Shown piece by piece: positions 55,062-64,000 of a stretch of DNA of 64,000 nt. A model generated the notes under the pieces. The model was not told the DNA's origin, did not search any database, and was given only the letters and a program-made list of their open reading frames with translations. The stretch spans positions 496,001 through 560,000 of the forward strand of contig CAVOZT010000001.1 of NCBI GenBank assembly GCA_963701375.1, written 5' to 3'. Every line of letters starts with the position of its first letter. Position 1 is the stretch's first letter. The translations under genes and the position numbers were made by a program. The DNA is from CAVXTF01 sp963701375 (lineage in GTDB: Bacteria; Actinomycetota; Acidimicrobiia; Acidimicrobiales; CAVXTF01).

Positions 55062-56111
55062 ATGCCTGGAATCGTGATGGACGTGCCTGGTGCCTTGACA
55101 AATGCCGAGCGCCGTCCGGGTGCTCCGATAGTTGAGGATCCTTCCACACCAGCCTCACCAGCGACCGAGGGACGAGTAATAACGGCCCTCCTCGTTTTCG
55201 GGCCGTTGATTGCGCTCGCAATGGTTCCCCTACTCGGATGGGGTCTTCCCATTCATCTGGGTGACGTGATTCTGGGGATCGCGTTGTATCTCTTCACCGG
55301 TTTCGGTGTCGCTGCCGGTCTCCATCGCCTGTTCGCCCATCGCAGCTTCAAGGCGAATCCGGTCCTGAAGGTTGTCCTCGCGGTCGCAGGGTCGATGGCA
55401 CTCGAAGGATCCCTGATCAGCTGGGTGGCGATCCATCGTCGACACCACGTGTTCAGCGACCAACCAGGTGATCCCCATTCGCCCTATCGCTACGCCTCGG
55501 GCTCCTTTGGGACGCTTCGAGGCTTCTTGTGGGCGCACGTTGGATGGCTGTTCGCCGCTGATCCGACAGACACGCGACGCTTTGCGCCCGACCTTCTCCG
55601 CGACCGCAGCCTGGTCGCCGTGGACAAGCTCTTTCCCGCGCTGGCTGTGAGCTCGCTAGCGATTCCCTTTTTGGTTGGTTGGCTCATTTTCGGGACCTTG
55701 GCTGGGGCGTTCGGTGCGTTCTTCTGGGCGGGTCTGGTTCGCATGGCGTTGCTGCACCACGTCACGTGGAGCATCAACTCCGTGTGCCATCTCTGGGGCA
55801 GGAGGCCATTCGTCACAAGCGACCTGAGCGGCAATGTGGGTCCGCTGGCCCTGGTGTCGTTCGGCGAGAGTTGGCACAATTTCCACCACAGCGCTCCGGC
55901 TTCTGCGCGACACGGCGTGCTTCCCCGTCAGGTCGATCTCGCCGCTGGACTCATCCGCTTCTTCGAGAAGGCAGGATGGGCCACTAAGGTCCGTTGGCCG
56001 TCCTCAGCTCAAATCGCCGGTCTTGCAGTCAAAGCGCCGTTGCATCCCCCCTTGACCGTCGAGCCCAGCGAGCCGTTCTGCGATCGCAGTCCGGTGGGTT
56101 CGCATCGATAA
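55062..56111 (+). CDS. Acyl-CoA/fatty acid desaturase (delta-9 type)
   Basis: 349 residues, four membrane helices, and the three iron-binding His boxes of SCD-type desaturases: HRLFAH (88-93), HRRHH (125-129) and HNFHH (272-276). The conserved WHNFHHSAPASARHG stretch and DLSGNVGPLALVSFGE are typical. It would introduce a cis double bond into acyl chains at the membrane face, using electrons from a partner reductase. Complete. Confidence 0.88.
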   Translation: MPGIVMDVPGALTNAERRPGAPIVEDPSTPASPATEGRVITALLVFGPLIALAMVPLLGWGLPIHLGDVILGIALYLFTGFGVAAGLHRLFAHRSFKANPVLKVVLAVAGSMALEGSLISWVAIHRRHHVFSDQPGDPHSPYRYASGSFGTLRGFLWAHVGWLFAADPTDTRRFAPDLLRDRSLVAVDKLFPALAVSSLAIPFLVGWLIFGTLAGAFGAFFWAGLVRMALLHHVTWSINSVCHLWGRRPFVTSDLSGNVGPLALVSFGESWHNFHHSAPASARHGVLPRQVDLAAGLIRFFEKAGWATKVRWPSSAQIAGLAVKAPLHPPLTVEPSEPFCDRSPVGSHR

Positions 56112-56120
56112 CGGGGCCGG

Positions 56121-56783
56121 ATGTGTTTCTCCCCGGAAGGTGACCTGGCCGGTGGCCTTGTAGTAAGCGCCATCGGCATTGATGCTTGTCGTCACCTGCG
56201 TGGGCGGAGCAACATGCTGCTGTTCGCGGCGACACCTCTTCTGCTCGGAATCCACCAGATCGACGAGGCGTTGGTGTGGTGGGGCCTCCAAGGTCACGTT
56301 CCGCACTCGGTTGGACGGATCGCAATGTGGATCTACCTGCTCATCGCCCTCGTCGTCGTTCCGATTCTTGTGCCGTCCGCAATCTTCAGACTCGAACCGA
56401 CTGCGCGCCGTCGATGGATCCTCGCTCCGTTTGTTGCGCTGGGCTTGATCGTCGGCGCCCTGCTGTTCGTCACCATGCTGCGCGGCCCTGTCACGGTCGA
56501 GCTCGGTACGTACCATCTCGCTTACAGCATCGGACTGCACAACGGACTAATCATTGTCGGGCTCTACGTCGTCGCGACATGCGGGTCCTTGCTTATTTCG
56601 GGATACAGGGACATCTTCGTCTTCGGGTTGGCCAACGTCGTGGTCGTCATCATCCTTGCGAGACTCACTGCCGATGGGTTCGCTTCGCTTTGGTGTTTCT
56701 ACGCCGCACTTACCAGTGGCGGGATTACGTTGCACATGCGCTTCGCCAAGGCTCACAGAGCGCGCCCCTACGCGCTGACTTAA
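56121..56783 (+). CDS. DUF6629-type membrane protein
   Basis: 220 residues with seven predicted helices. It starts MCFSPEGDLAGGLVVSAIG, the hallmark of the MCFSPE... membrane family, and has LLFAATPLLLGIHQIDEALVWWG, HNGLIIVGLYVVATCGSLL and a C-terminal FASLWCFYAALTSGGITLH. It is 9 bases after the desaturase gene and probably co-expressed. Function unknown. Confidence 0.75.
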   Translation: MCFSPEGDLAGGLVVSAIGIDACRHLRGRSNMLLFAATPLLLGIHQIDEALVWWGLQGHVPHSVGRIAMWIYLLIALVVVPILVPSAIFRLEPTARRRWILAPFVALGLIVGALLFVTMLRGPVTVELGTYHLAYSIGLHNGLIIVGLYVVATCGSLLISGYRDIFVFGLANVVVVIILARLTADGFASLWCFYAALTSGGITLHMRFAKAHRARPYALT

Positions 56784-56791
56784 GCCTTCGA

Positions 56792-57670
56792 TCATCCAGC
56801 GCTCTGCGGCGCCGGTCGAGTTAGAAGCCGATCTACAGACGTCTGAACGAACCCGGCATCGAGATAGAGGTTGCGGGCGGCCTCGGTCTCGAAGCCGACC
56901 TTCAGGCGGCGCGAACCTTTGCGTGCGAGCCGATCGAGGCCGTTCGTCAGCAACATCCGCGCAATGCCGCGTCGCTGGTATTCGTCTTCGACTCGCATCG
57001 GCTCCAGGAGCCCGACGAGCGTCGTGTGGTCGAACCAGAACAGCGCGTAGCCGGCGACCCTGCCATAAGCGTCCTCGACCGCCAGATCGAGCGCCGGATC
57101 GTAAAGCGAGCACTGTCTTAGCCGCAGGTCGACCACTTCACCGTTGCGAGCGATCATTGGGTGCGGACGATCCCCGCGTGCCACGCGATCGACGATGGCG
57201 AACCCATCGACCTGCGCGACCGGAGTGCGATGGTCGGCAACCATCCAAGCGGTGCCCGACAACTCGTCGGTCAGCTCGAATCCGCTCTGAATGGCGAGGT
57301 CTGTCAGCAGCACGTCGTCCTGGCGCACGAGCACCTGGAGTGCCACGCCAGGATGTCGGGCGGTTGCTTCCAACGTCGCGGCCCAGACGTCTTCGTCCTT
57401 GACGATCGACCGCACTGTGAAGACGTCTGCTTGCCAGGTGTCGTCCCAGGCCGTCAGCCCTGCGGCTGCCACGGGGCCGACTTCGTCGAACCAGACCGGC
57501 AGCGCTAGCTCGTCGGTCGCCCGGGGGCGACGCCACCACCACTGCACGTCGGCGGCCTCCCACATGCCGGCGAGCGGATCTGCCAGGCGGGCGCGCTGCA
57601 GCACCGTGGTCGTCGCGCCCATCCGCTCTGGACCCCGCAGCAGCTCGCGTCGCACGACCACGTTCGTCAA
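56792..57670 (-). CDS. GNAT family acetyltransferase
   Basis: About 292 residues. The C-terminal part has the acetyl-CoA signature YQRRGIARMLLTNGLDRL followed by LKVGFETEAARNLYLDAGF; the N-terminal half (VQWWWRRPRATDELALPVWFDE) is the partner domain of this tandem-GNAT family. TTG at 57670 (TNVVVRRELLRGPERM) is the likely start because upstream sequence would overlap the divergent gene. Substrate unknown. Confidence 0.75.
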   Translation of the reverse strand: MTNVVVRRELLRGPERMGATTTVLQRARLADPLAGMWEAADVQWWWRRPRATDELALPVWFDEVGPVAAAGLTAWDDTWQADVFTVRSIVKDEDVWAATLEATARHPGVALQVLVRQDDVLLTDLAIQSGFELTDELSGTAWMVADHRTPVAQVDGFAIVDRVARGDRPHPMIARNGEVVDLRLRQCSLYDPALDLAVEDAYGRVAGYALFWFDHTTLVGLLEPMRVEDEYQRRGIARMLLTNGLDRLARKGSRRLKVGFETEAARNLYLDAGFVQTSVDRLLTRPAPQSAG

Positions 57671-57715
57671 GCGTATTGGGCGTCTCCGAGGACGCAATAC
57701 TGCGATGATCGCGAC

Positions 57716-58651
57716 ATGACCTCGGCGCACGGCACGCACGACCACCAGGACGACCCGCGTAATGCGGAGATCTTGATCTCGGTTAATGGTCGGCTCGTCC
57801 CGCGATCCGAAGCGGTCGTGAGCGTCTTCGATGCGGGTTTTGTTCTTGGTGACGGAGTGTGGGAGGGACTTCGCGTCAAGGACGGTCATCCGACGTTCCT
57901 CGAACAGCACCTGGACCGTCTCTGGGAAGGGGCAGCAGCGATCGGGCTGGACGTCGGCCTTTCAAAAGAGGGAATGACTGATCACTTGTACCGGACGCTT
58001 TCGGCGAACGACATGACAGGCGACGGGGTCCACATCCGTCTCATGGTCACGCGTGGGCCGAAATCCACGCCATACCAGGACCCTCGGATGTCGGCAGGGC
58101 CGCCAACGGTCGTCATCATCGCCGAGTACAAGGACCCGCTGCCTTCGACTCTGGACCGCGGCCTGTCGTTATTCACTGTCCACGTGCGACGAGCATCTCC
58201 AGACACGTTGGACCCGAAGCTCAACAGCCACAGCAAGTTGAACGACATCATTGCGTGCATCCAGGCCTACACCGCCGGCGCTGACGAGGCTCTGATGCTC
58301 GACCCCGACGGCTTTGTCGCGAGCTGCAACTCCACTCACTTCTTCATCGTCCGCAACGGCGAGGTCTGGACGTTGACGGGTGATTACTGCCTGGCCGGGA
58401 TCACCAGATCGAATGTCCTCCGAATTTGTTCACGGGCCCGGATACCGGCACTCGAGAAAAGGTTCAGTCTCACCGAGGTCTATGGCGCTGACGAGGCATT
58501 CGTAACCGGGACTTTCGCCGGGTTGGTGCATGTGCATACGGTCGACGGTCGGCGAATCGGGACCGGCCTCCGTGGCCCGATAGTGGAGCGGCTTCAGTCA
58601 CTCTACGGCGAGTTGGTACGCGACGACGTCGCGCGACGAGCGGCGATATGA
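57716..58651 (+). CDS. Aminotransferase class IV (BCAT/D-amino acid type)
   Basis: 311 residues. FDAGFVLGDGVWEGLRVKDG, HLDRLWEGAAAIGLDVG, the PLP Lys in SHSKLNDIIA (Lys174) and EALMLDPDGFVASCNSTHFF define fold type IV PLP enzymes. It overlaps the following sulfotransferase by ATGA (58648-58651), so the two act together. A branched-chain or D-amino acid aminotransferase role cannot be settled by eye. Confidence 0.86.
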   Translation: MTSAHGTHDHQDDPRNAEILISVNGRLVPRSEAVVSVFDAGFVLGDGVWEGLRVKDGHPTFLEQHLDRLWEGAAAIGLDVGLSKEGMTDHLYRTLSANDMTGDGVHIRLMVTRGPKSTPYQDPRMSAGPPTVVIIAEYKDPLPSTLDRGLSLFTVHVRRASPDTLDPKLNSHSKLNDIIACIQAYTAGADEALMLDPDGFVASCNSTHFFIVRNGEVWTLTGDYCLAGITRSNVLRICSRARIPALEKRFSLTEVYGADEAFVTGTFAGLVHVHTVDGRRIGTGLRGPIVERLQSLYGELVRDDVARRAAI

Positions 58652-59361
58652 CGGCCGGAGTGCGCCTCGCCGTCTGGTCGGGACCGCGCAGTATCTCCAC
58701 GGCACTGATGCGCTCGTGGGAGAACCGACCTGACTGCAAGGTGGTCGACGAGCCTCTCTACGCCTACTACCTGTTTAAGACGGGAACAGAACACCCGGGT
58801 CGTGAGGAAGTGATCGCGGCGGGTCAGACCTCGTGGGAGGCCGTGGTGGCAGATCTGACGGGCCCGGTCAGAGGCGTCTACTACCAGAAGCAAATGGCCC
58901 ATCACCTCATCCCGCAACTACCGCGCGAGTGGATCAACTCGTTGACCAATGTCCTGTTCATCCGCGACCCGGCAGAAGTCGTGGCCTCCTATCTGCGGTC
59001 GCGTGATGAGATCGCCGAGAAGGACATCGGCCTTGTCCAGCTGAACGAGATTTACGAGCAGCTAGGCGGTTCCGTGCCGGTTATCGACGCAGCGGACTTC
59101 CTGCGGGACCCCGAAGGCTATTTGCGGTGGCTTTGCACGCACGTCCAGATCGAGTTCACCGAGTCGATGCTCCGATGGCCGGCGGGACAGCGCGATTCGG
59201 ACGGGCTGTGGGCTCGCTACTGGTACGACGCGGTGCGCGCCTCTACGGGTTTTGAACCATACCGCCGACGATCCGTCGAACTGTCGGGACCAGCTCGGGA
59301 GATAGTCGAGCGGAGCCGGCCGTACTACGAGCGATTGAGCTCCGCGCGGGTCCTCTTGTAA
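58648..59361 (+). CDS. Sulfotransferase family protein
   Basis: 237 residues. VWSGPRSISTALMRSWE holds the P-loop-like PAPS phosphate-binding motif, and TNVLFIRDPAEVVASYLRSR the second, 3'-phosphate binding, element. Translationally coupled to the aminotransferase IV; fused or paired versions of the two are known in other bacteria and in some HAD-linked operons. Substrate unknown. Confidence 0.8.
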   Translation: MTAGVRLAVWSGPRSISTALMRSWENRPDCKVVDEPLYAYYLFKTGTEHPGREEVIAAGQTSWEAVVADLTGPVRGVYYQKQMAHHLIPQLPREWINSLTNVLFIRDPAEVVASYLRSRDEIAEKDIGLVQLNEIYEQLGGSVPVIDAADFLRDPEGYLRWLCTHVQIEFTESMLRWPAGQRDSDGLWARYWYDAVRASTGFEPYRRRSVELSGPAREIVERSRPYYERLSSARVLL

Positions 59362-59426
59362 TACCTCGCAATCTGCTGATCGGGAGCGCGTTTATGGTAA
59401 AGCGCGAAAAAAGGAGGGTGTCCGAG

Positions 59427-60428
59427 ATGGTTCGACCTGACGCTCGAGATGAACAGTTCATCCACCAGATCCCGGAATTCTTGGCGACTCCGATTTGGCC
59501 AAGCCCATTTTGGCGGGAAAGTTACTTCTTCGAATTGCACCGTCCGGACGCCCTCGGCGATGTCTTGTTCTTCACTATGGCACTCCATCCCAATCGCCGT
59601 CTCATGGACTCGATCCAGATGGGAAGGATCGGCGGTGAACAGGTTCTCGGAGTGCTGAGTCGACCGACCGACGACGATCCTCACACCACAGATGTTGGAG
59701 GCGCGCGCGTCGAGCTGATAAGAGCCTTCGATAAATTGCGTCTCATCGCCGACCCCGAGCGCGCGGCATTCGGTTGCGACCTCGTGTTTCGAGCTCGAAC
59801 CCAACCTTATGGGCTTCGCCGCGGCACGATTAGGGCGACCGACGGCATCGTGTGGGATCAGTGCCACATCCTGCAATCAGGGATCTATAACGGCAGTTAC
59901 ACCCACTGGGGGGTGCAACACCAGGTCGACGGATGGGTCGGCCAGAGAGATCATTCGTGGGGAGTCCGTGACCACGGTCGTTGCCCTCTGTGGCTTTGGT
60001 TCCAGATCCAATTCGATGACGGGTTCCTAGGGGTGTGGCATTGGGAGTTAGCCAACGGGGCTCATGTCTATACGGACGGTTGCTGGGCGGACGTCAACGG
60101 CAGCTCGCCGGTCCCCCTGGTCGGCTTTGCTCACTCGATGACCTGGACCGGTCCCGACGGATCACCTGTCGGGTACGGGACATCGGGCGACGGCGTGCGA
60201 TCCCTTGAAGGACAGTGCTCATTCACGCTGGCCGGGGGAAGGACGATCCAGATCGAGGCCTCGGGAACATTCGACCGGCCCTACGAGCCGTTCTACCGCG
60301 GCGGGTTGAGCCAGATGCGAGTTCGGGCGGATGACGGTCGGGACGGAACCGGCATTTTCGAGATCACGGGAGCACGTCATCACCGTTACTTTCCCGCGAC
60401 GGTCGTCGACGGGATCCTTCCAGAGTGA
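59427..60428 (+). CDS. AttH/CrtC-like (lipocalin-pair) domain protein
   Basis: 333 residues from ATG 59427, which has AAGGAGG upstream; the earlier ATG at 59394 has none. ESYFFELHRPDALGDVLFFTMAL, WDQCHILQSGIYNGSY, GQRDHSWGVRDHGRCPLWLWFQIQFDDG and GVWHWELANGAHVYTDG match the double beta-barrel family that includes hydroxyneurosporene synthase and DUF7064-type proteins. Hydratase or isomerase activity on a lipid-like substrate is possible. Divergent from nothing; it reads towards the nucleosidase. Confidence 0.68.
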   Translation: MVRPDARDEQFIHQIPEFLATPIWPSPFWRESYFFELHRPDALGDVLFFTMALHPNRRLMDSIQMGRIGGEQVLGVLSRPTDDDPHTTDVGGARVELIRAFDKLRLIADPERAAFGCDLVFRARTQPYGLRRGTIRATDGIVWDQCHILQSGIYNGSYTHWGVQHQVDGWVGQRDHSWGVRDHGRCPLWLWFQIQFDDGFLGVWHWELANGAHVYTDGCWADVNGSSPVPLVGFAHSMTWTGPDGSPVGYGTSGDGVRSLEGQCSFTLAGGRTIQIEASGTFDRPYEPFYRGGLSQMRVRADDGRDGTGIFEITGARHHRYFPATVVDGILPE

Positions 60429-60434
60429 AGTCTT

Positions 60435-61175
60435 CTAACCGTCGAGGGCGATGCACCCGCGAGCTGCAGCTTCGGCAGCCAGACGGGCCGCGAGGGCGGT
60501 GTCGCGGCTGAGTTGTTTCAGCTTTGCAGCCAACTCGGGCTCGGCGGCCAAGAGGCGTTTGATCTCGGCCGGATTGCCCGAACCGTCGGGGTTGGTGGCA
60601 TCCAAGAGCCTTTGGTCGAGCAAACCGTCGAAGTACCGGTCGCCAATGCACCGGTAGACCGACCACGGACAAAAGTGGGCATCACAGACCTCTGCCACGG
60701 CCGAGGACTCCATGTCCACACCGATGAAGCCTTCCTCGAAGAATTGCTTGCTGCGGCTGACATCGAGAGTGGCATTCTCGGTCGTGACGAGCTTCCCTAC
60801 TAGAGGTTCGTCGCCGGGCGGCGTATGCCTGTAGGTCGCGCCGCTTGCAAATTCGACGATGAACTCCGGATTGATCAAGGTTCCGACAGGCAACTTCGGG
60901 TCGAGGCCCCCGCAGATCCCGGCGACCATCACGTGGTCGACGAGCTTCCGGTCGTGCCCAGACTCGTCGAGCAATCGAGCCGTGGCCTTCCGCGTCAGGG
61001 ACGGACCCATTCCGGTGTGTATCGCCGTCACGTCCGAATTCCCCAGCTGGCCCGTACAGGGGGCGTCGTCAGCCTCGCTCGAAGGGCTGAGTCCGAAGGC
61101 GGTGACGATTGCGTTCATTTCGAGGGGCATGGGCGCAAGGATTACGACCTGTCGCCGTTCGGATCTATTGGGCAT
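60435..61175 (-). CDS. Phosphorylase/nucleosidase family protein (MTA/SAH nucleosidase-like)
   Basis: 246 residues. VVILAPMPLEMNAIVTAFGL, TAIHTGMGPSLTRKATARLL, VMVAGICGGLDPKLPVG, FEEGFIGVDMESSAVAEVC and VYRCIGDRYFD are the PNP/UDP family motifs; the DMESSAV motif contacts ribose. It would cleave N-glycosidic bonds, possibly of methylthioadenosine. The convergent neighbour stops 6 bases away. Confidence 0.8.
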   Translation of the reverse strand: MPNRSERRQVVILAPMPLEMNAIVTAFGLSPSSEADDAPCTGQLGNSDVTAIHTGMGPSLTRKATARLLDESGHDRKLVDHVMVAGICGGLDPKLPVGTLINPEFIVEFASGATYRHTPPGDEPLVGKLVTTENATLDVSRSKQFFEEGFIGVDMESSAVAEVCDAHFCPWSVYRCIGDRYFDGLLDQRLLDATNPDGSGNPAEIKRLLAAEPELAAKLKQLSRDTALAARLAAEAAARGCIALDG

Positions 61176-61220
61176 GGCAGACAGCTTGCCCCTACGGAGA
61201 CGGCCACGCAGGCGCAGGAC

Positions 61221-62054
61221 TCACGGCCACCGTCGCGGTGGGTCCTCTTTCACCACTCCTGTCCCGAACTTCAGTTCTGCCCGGCCTCGCGAAACGTCGT
61301 ATCGCGCATTGGCATTGGGCATTTGCTGTCCGTGGGGATAACGCGGGTACTCGAAACGTCCGGCGGGACATCGAGCGCCGTCCGCGTAGGCCATCACATC
61401 CAAATGCCAGGGAGCAACATCCGCCCACGTGCGAGCCCCGGAGTACACCTCGAGGAACAAGAGCCCCCCGGGATCGATCTTTGCAGCCTCGGCAGGATTT
61501 CTGCGACAGAACCGCAGCCCACCTATCGAATCGCCACGACCTGACTCCGGAGCATCCACCCCAGCGATGACGTTTTCACCGAGGTGTCGGATCGACAGGT
61601 CGAACCAGTCCATCGCGCGACGTCCGACCATCTCGGTATCGGAACGCGACAACGTGATCCTGTAGTCCCCTGTTGACCACCGATAAGGCTTGCGAACGCC
61701 TATGAAAGTGCCTTCGTGGGTCCCGAGTTCCCGAAAGCCGTCCGCCGCGAGTCGAGTGTCCGACTCGTCGAACGACGACCAAGTCGAGAAGATGAGCCCT
61801 TTCCCGATCCCTCGTCCTGTTGCGGGATGACTGACGTTGGTCTGCAGGCCCAAATAGCACGGCGAGCCGTCGATCGAGCCGCTGAACAGCGCGAGATACT
61901 CGCCGACCGAAGATCCGGGATCGACGTTTATCGTAAGGTCCCACTCCAAGGTGTCGGCAGGCGATCCGAACCCCCAGTGCACATAGATGGTGTGACAAGG
62001 CATCAGGATCGCCTCGTCAAGCGAACCCTTCGTCGCACGGCCTCGAAACAACAT
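61221..62054 (-). CDS. DUF3472-like protein
   Basis: About 277 residues. IYVHWGFGSPADTLEWDLTI, YLALFSGSIDGSPCYLGLQTNV, KGLIFSTWSSFDESDTRLA, THEGTFIGVRKPYRWSTGDY and GDWFDLSIRHL-like segments resemble the secreted carbohydrate-binding-like DUF3472 family, but there is no signal peptide here. ATG at 62054 sits 14 bases after the end of the upstream nitroreductase, so both are one transcript. Confidence 0.6.
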   Translation of the reverse strand: MLFRGRATKGSLDEAILMPCHTIYVHWGFGSPADTLEWDLTINVDPGSSVGEYLALFSGSIDGSPCYLGLQTNVSHPATGRGIGKGLIFSTWSSFDESDTRLAADGFRELGTHEGTFIGVRKPYRWSTGDYRITLSRSDTEMVGRRAMDWFDLSIRHLGENVIAGVDAPESGRGDSIGGLRFCRRNPAEAAKIDPGGLLFLEVYSGARTWADVAPWHLDVMAYADGARCPAGRFEYPRYPHGQQMPNANARYDVSRGRAELKFGTGVVKEDPPRRWP

Positions 62055-62067
62055 CCCCGCGCTTCTA

Positions 62068-62517
62068 TTAGGAAGGCCGCCTCGAGACCACGAACACCGG
62101 GATCTCGCGTGTAGTGGCGGCTTGATACTCGGCATATGGCGGGTATGCGGCAACCGCACGCGCCCACCAGGTAGCTCTCTCCTCGCCGCTTACCTGCCGG
62201 ACAACGGCATCGAACGGCTCGGGTCCGTCCTGGAGGGTGACCGCCGTCGGATCGGCGACGAGGTTGTAGTACCAGACGGGGTTCGTGGGTGCACCGCCCT
62301 TGGAGGCGATCAACGCGTACTCGTCTCCGTGCTCGACCCTCATCAACGGCGTCTTGCGGATCTTCCCACTCTTGTTTCCTCGGGTCGTAAGGACGATGAT
62401 CGGCCATCCCGTATCACGCAGGGTGTTCGCTCTTTCGCCCTTGGAGCTCTCGTATTCGGCTACCTGATCTCTCACCCACCCGGCGGGACTTGGTTCGTAT
62501 ACACCTTCTAGGGTCAT
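62068..62517 (-). CDS. Deazaflavin (F420)-dependent nitroreductase family protein
   Basis: 149 residues with the split barrel and motifs of Ddn-like proteins: RDQVAEYESSKGERANTL, GWPIIVLTTRGNKSGKIRKTPLMRVE, ALIASKGGAPTNPVWYYNL and VRQVSGEERATWWARAV. F420H2-dependent reduction of quinones or nitro compounds is inferred from the family. Together with two LLM genes it implies an F420-producing host. Confidence 0.85.
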   Translation of the reverse strand: MTLEGVYEPSPAGWVRDQVAEYESSKGERANTLRDTGWPIIVLTTRGNKSGKIRKTPLMRVEHGDEYALIASKGGAPTNPVWYYNLVADPTAVTLQDGPEPFDAVVRQVSGEERATWWARAVAAYPPYAEYQAATTREIPVFVVSRRPS

Positions 62518-62539
62518 ACGATCACTCTAAGGAGAAATC

Positions 62540-63028
62540 ATGACCGACGGCCATCCCGGCGACGATCTGCTCTCGAGCGAGGACGAGCGCAAACTTGCCA
62601 TCCGTTGCTTCAATTCCGTGTGGGACCTTATGGAGAAGGAGGACCGTACGACCAACGACGACGACCTCATGGTTCACATGGCCCACGCCTCTCGATACCA
62701 CTGGGGCCAGATCGGCAAGCCCGAGAACGTCGCTCGCGGTGAGTGGCAGGTTTCGCGGGTCTATGCGGTCCTGCAGCGTCCCGAGCCGTGCCTCTATCAC
62801 GCCCAACGCGTCCTGGACGTCTGCATCGAGAACGTGATCGGAGACTGGGACATCGCGTTCGCGTACGAGGCGCTCGCTCGAGCCCATGCGGTCGCCGGAG
62901 AACCGGAAGCCGCCCGGGCGATGACCGAGCGGGCACTCGAGGCAGCTGAGGAGATCAAACAAGACGAGGAACGCAAGATCGTGTTGGCAGATCTGGAGAC
63001 GATTCCCGGCCAGAAACGCTTCTGGTAA
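62540..63028 (+). CDS. Conserved hypothetical protein
   Basis: 162 residues from ATG 62540 with a perfect AAGGAG. The protein is acidic and helical: LLSSEDERKLAIRCFNSVWDLME, HMAHASRYHWGQIGKPENVARGE, YHAQRVLDVCIENVIGDWDIAFAYEALARAHAVAG resembles a TPR-like hairpin set. No membrane segment. Cytosolic adaptor or enzyme partner; function unknown. Confidence 0.7.
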   Translation: MTDGHPGDDLLSSEDERKLAIRCFNSVWDLMEKEDRTTNDDDLMVHMAHASRYHWGQIGKPENVARGEWQVSRVYAVLQRPEPCLYHAQRVLDVCIENVIGDWDIAFAYEALARAHAVAGEPEAARAMTERALEAAEEIKQDEERKIVLADLETIPGQKRFW

Positions 63029-63036
63029 AGGTCCGG

Positions 63037-63976
63037 CTAGTCGGGCCCCTTGGCTTCGGCCACGGCGCGAGTGGCCGCAGGTTGTGGGTCGCCGACCTTG
63101 TCGGTGCGGTTGTTCCACGGCTGCGCGCTGGCGAACCAAGCCGCGCCGATTGCGAGCAGCGTCGCGCACATGATCCAACCGAGCGTGGTCGTCCCCACAC
63201 CGACGTACTTCAGTCCCGAAGCGAAGATCACGAACGTGATCGCCGGCCGAACGTACCGATCAGGAGCACGCGACGAGAGGAACGAACCCACCAGGACCGC
63301 CGGCACGCTTCCGATCACGATCGACGTCGTCACGGGTAGAGCGATGTGGCCGAATGTCAGAGCGCCGAGCGCAGCGGCAAGTGTGAGCGGGACTGCTTGC
63401 GCCAGATCTGTACCGACCAGTTGATTGGCTCCGAGCATCGGGTATACGAAGAGCAGAAGCACGATCATCAGTGAACCGGAGCCCACTGAGGTCATGCCGA
63501 CGATGAAACCGCCGACCATTCCGATGAAGACAGTAGGTACAGGGCGTGTGGTCAGGTCGTGGACGACTCCTTGTCGCGTGTTGCCCTGTCGTCGGTCGAG
63601 GACGAAGCGAACGACCATCGCCGCCGCTCCTACCAGAAGGGCAGCACCGAGTGCCCTCTCGATGTTGTTCTGCGCCGTTTTCGCGTTGGTGAGGACGTGA
63701 AGCAGATAGGAGCCCAAGAAGGCCATCGGCACGGATCCGAGGACCATCCATTTCACCAGGTTGAGGTTCACGGTTCCCTTGCGGAGGTGTACGGCCGCAC
63801 CCACCGGTCGCATCACGACGGCCGCGACCAGATCGCTCGAGATGGCGGTCAACGGCTTGACCCCGAAAAGCAAGATCAGCATCGGGGTCATCGAGCGCGC
63901 CTCCGCCGGCGCCTGTCATCCCTACTAGGAACCCGACGACTGCGCTCCCGACAATGATGTAAGGGTCAATGCTCAC
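63037..63976 (-). pseudogene. TauE/SafE-type sulfite/anion exporter, one frameshift
   Basis: GTG at 63976 (GGGGAGG upstream) opens MSIDPYIIVGSAVVGFLVGMTGAGGGAL, the first TauE/SafE helix; one extra base near 63893 puts the continuation TPMLILLFGVKPLTAISSDLV in another frame. Eight helices follow, with GGFIVGMTSVGSGSLMIVLLL as the second repeat of the family. Corrected length is about 312 residues. Transports anions such as sulfite or sulfoacetate in known members. Confidence 0.78.
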
Positions 63977-64000
63977 TTTGCTTGCCTCCCCGGGAGTCGA

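Overview
This is a 64 kb stretch of GC-rich bacterial chromosome that reads as actinobacterial. The markers are tandem GAF-ANTAR regulators, two luciferase-like (F420-type) oxidoreductases, a deazaflavin-type nitroreductase, a DinB/mycothiol-type maleylpyruvate isomerase, a group II truncated haemoglobin and a BTAD regulator. A soil or freshwater member of the class Acidimicrobiia is my best guess, from gene content only. I found no rRNA, tRNA, CRISPR array, transposase or prophage gene.

Layout. 0.4-8.3 kb: a broken amidohydrolase, a broken secreted beta-propeller (streptogramin-lyase type), a MarR/cupin/VOC group around a palindromic operator, a class III cyclase with an alpha/beta-hydrolase head, and an unrecognised secreted protein. 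8.8-15 kb: a decayed strip holding an alpha/beta-hydrolase remnant, an HxlR remnant and a collapsed permease, alongside a DHFR-like protein, an esterase and an intact rifampin phosphotransferase. 15-28 kb: GYD protein, B12-binding radical SAM enzyme, CorA, small metabolic enzymes, two LLM oxidoreductases, a phosphotransferase, a large membrane protein and a methyltransferase. 28-37.5 kb: a co-directional run with an ECF sigma factor, a second sigma gene shortened by an in-frame deletion, its coupled anti-sigma-like protein, a Yx(FWY)xxD-repeat secreted protein, several membrane proteins and DedA, then a three-gene secreted beta-propeller/Kelch operon. It is met by a large convergent NTPase-BTAD regulator (37.7-40.5 kb). 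40.6-48.5 kb: small enzymes, including a DUF899/ArsR/SRPBCC group, an MFS exporter and a SnoaL-MBL pair. 49-56.8 kb: two GAF-ANTAR proteins, an FtsH gene cut by an in-frame TGA, a primary-like sigma factor, two tiny proteins, a delta-9-type desaturase and a membrane protein. 56.8-64 kb: GNAT, a coupled aminotransferase IV/sulfotransferase pair, an AttH/CrtC-like protein, a nucleosidase, a DUF3472-like protein, a nitroreductase, a conserved hypothetical protein and TauE/SafE.

The dominant oddity is damage. About seventeen genes carry one or more frame changes, usually single bases and often in G, A or T runs, and FtsH carries a nonsense codon. Several loci also show real multi-residue deletions. 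The small indels may be consensus errors of long-read data or true decay; the larger deletions look genuine or are mis-assembly. Broken genes are annotated over their full reconstructed span. Family names come from reading the translated sequence, without any database search.
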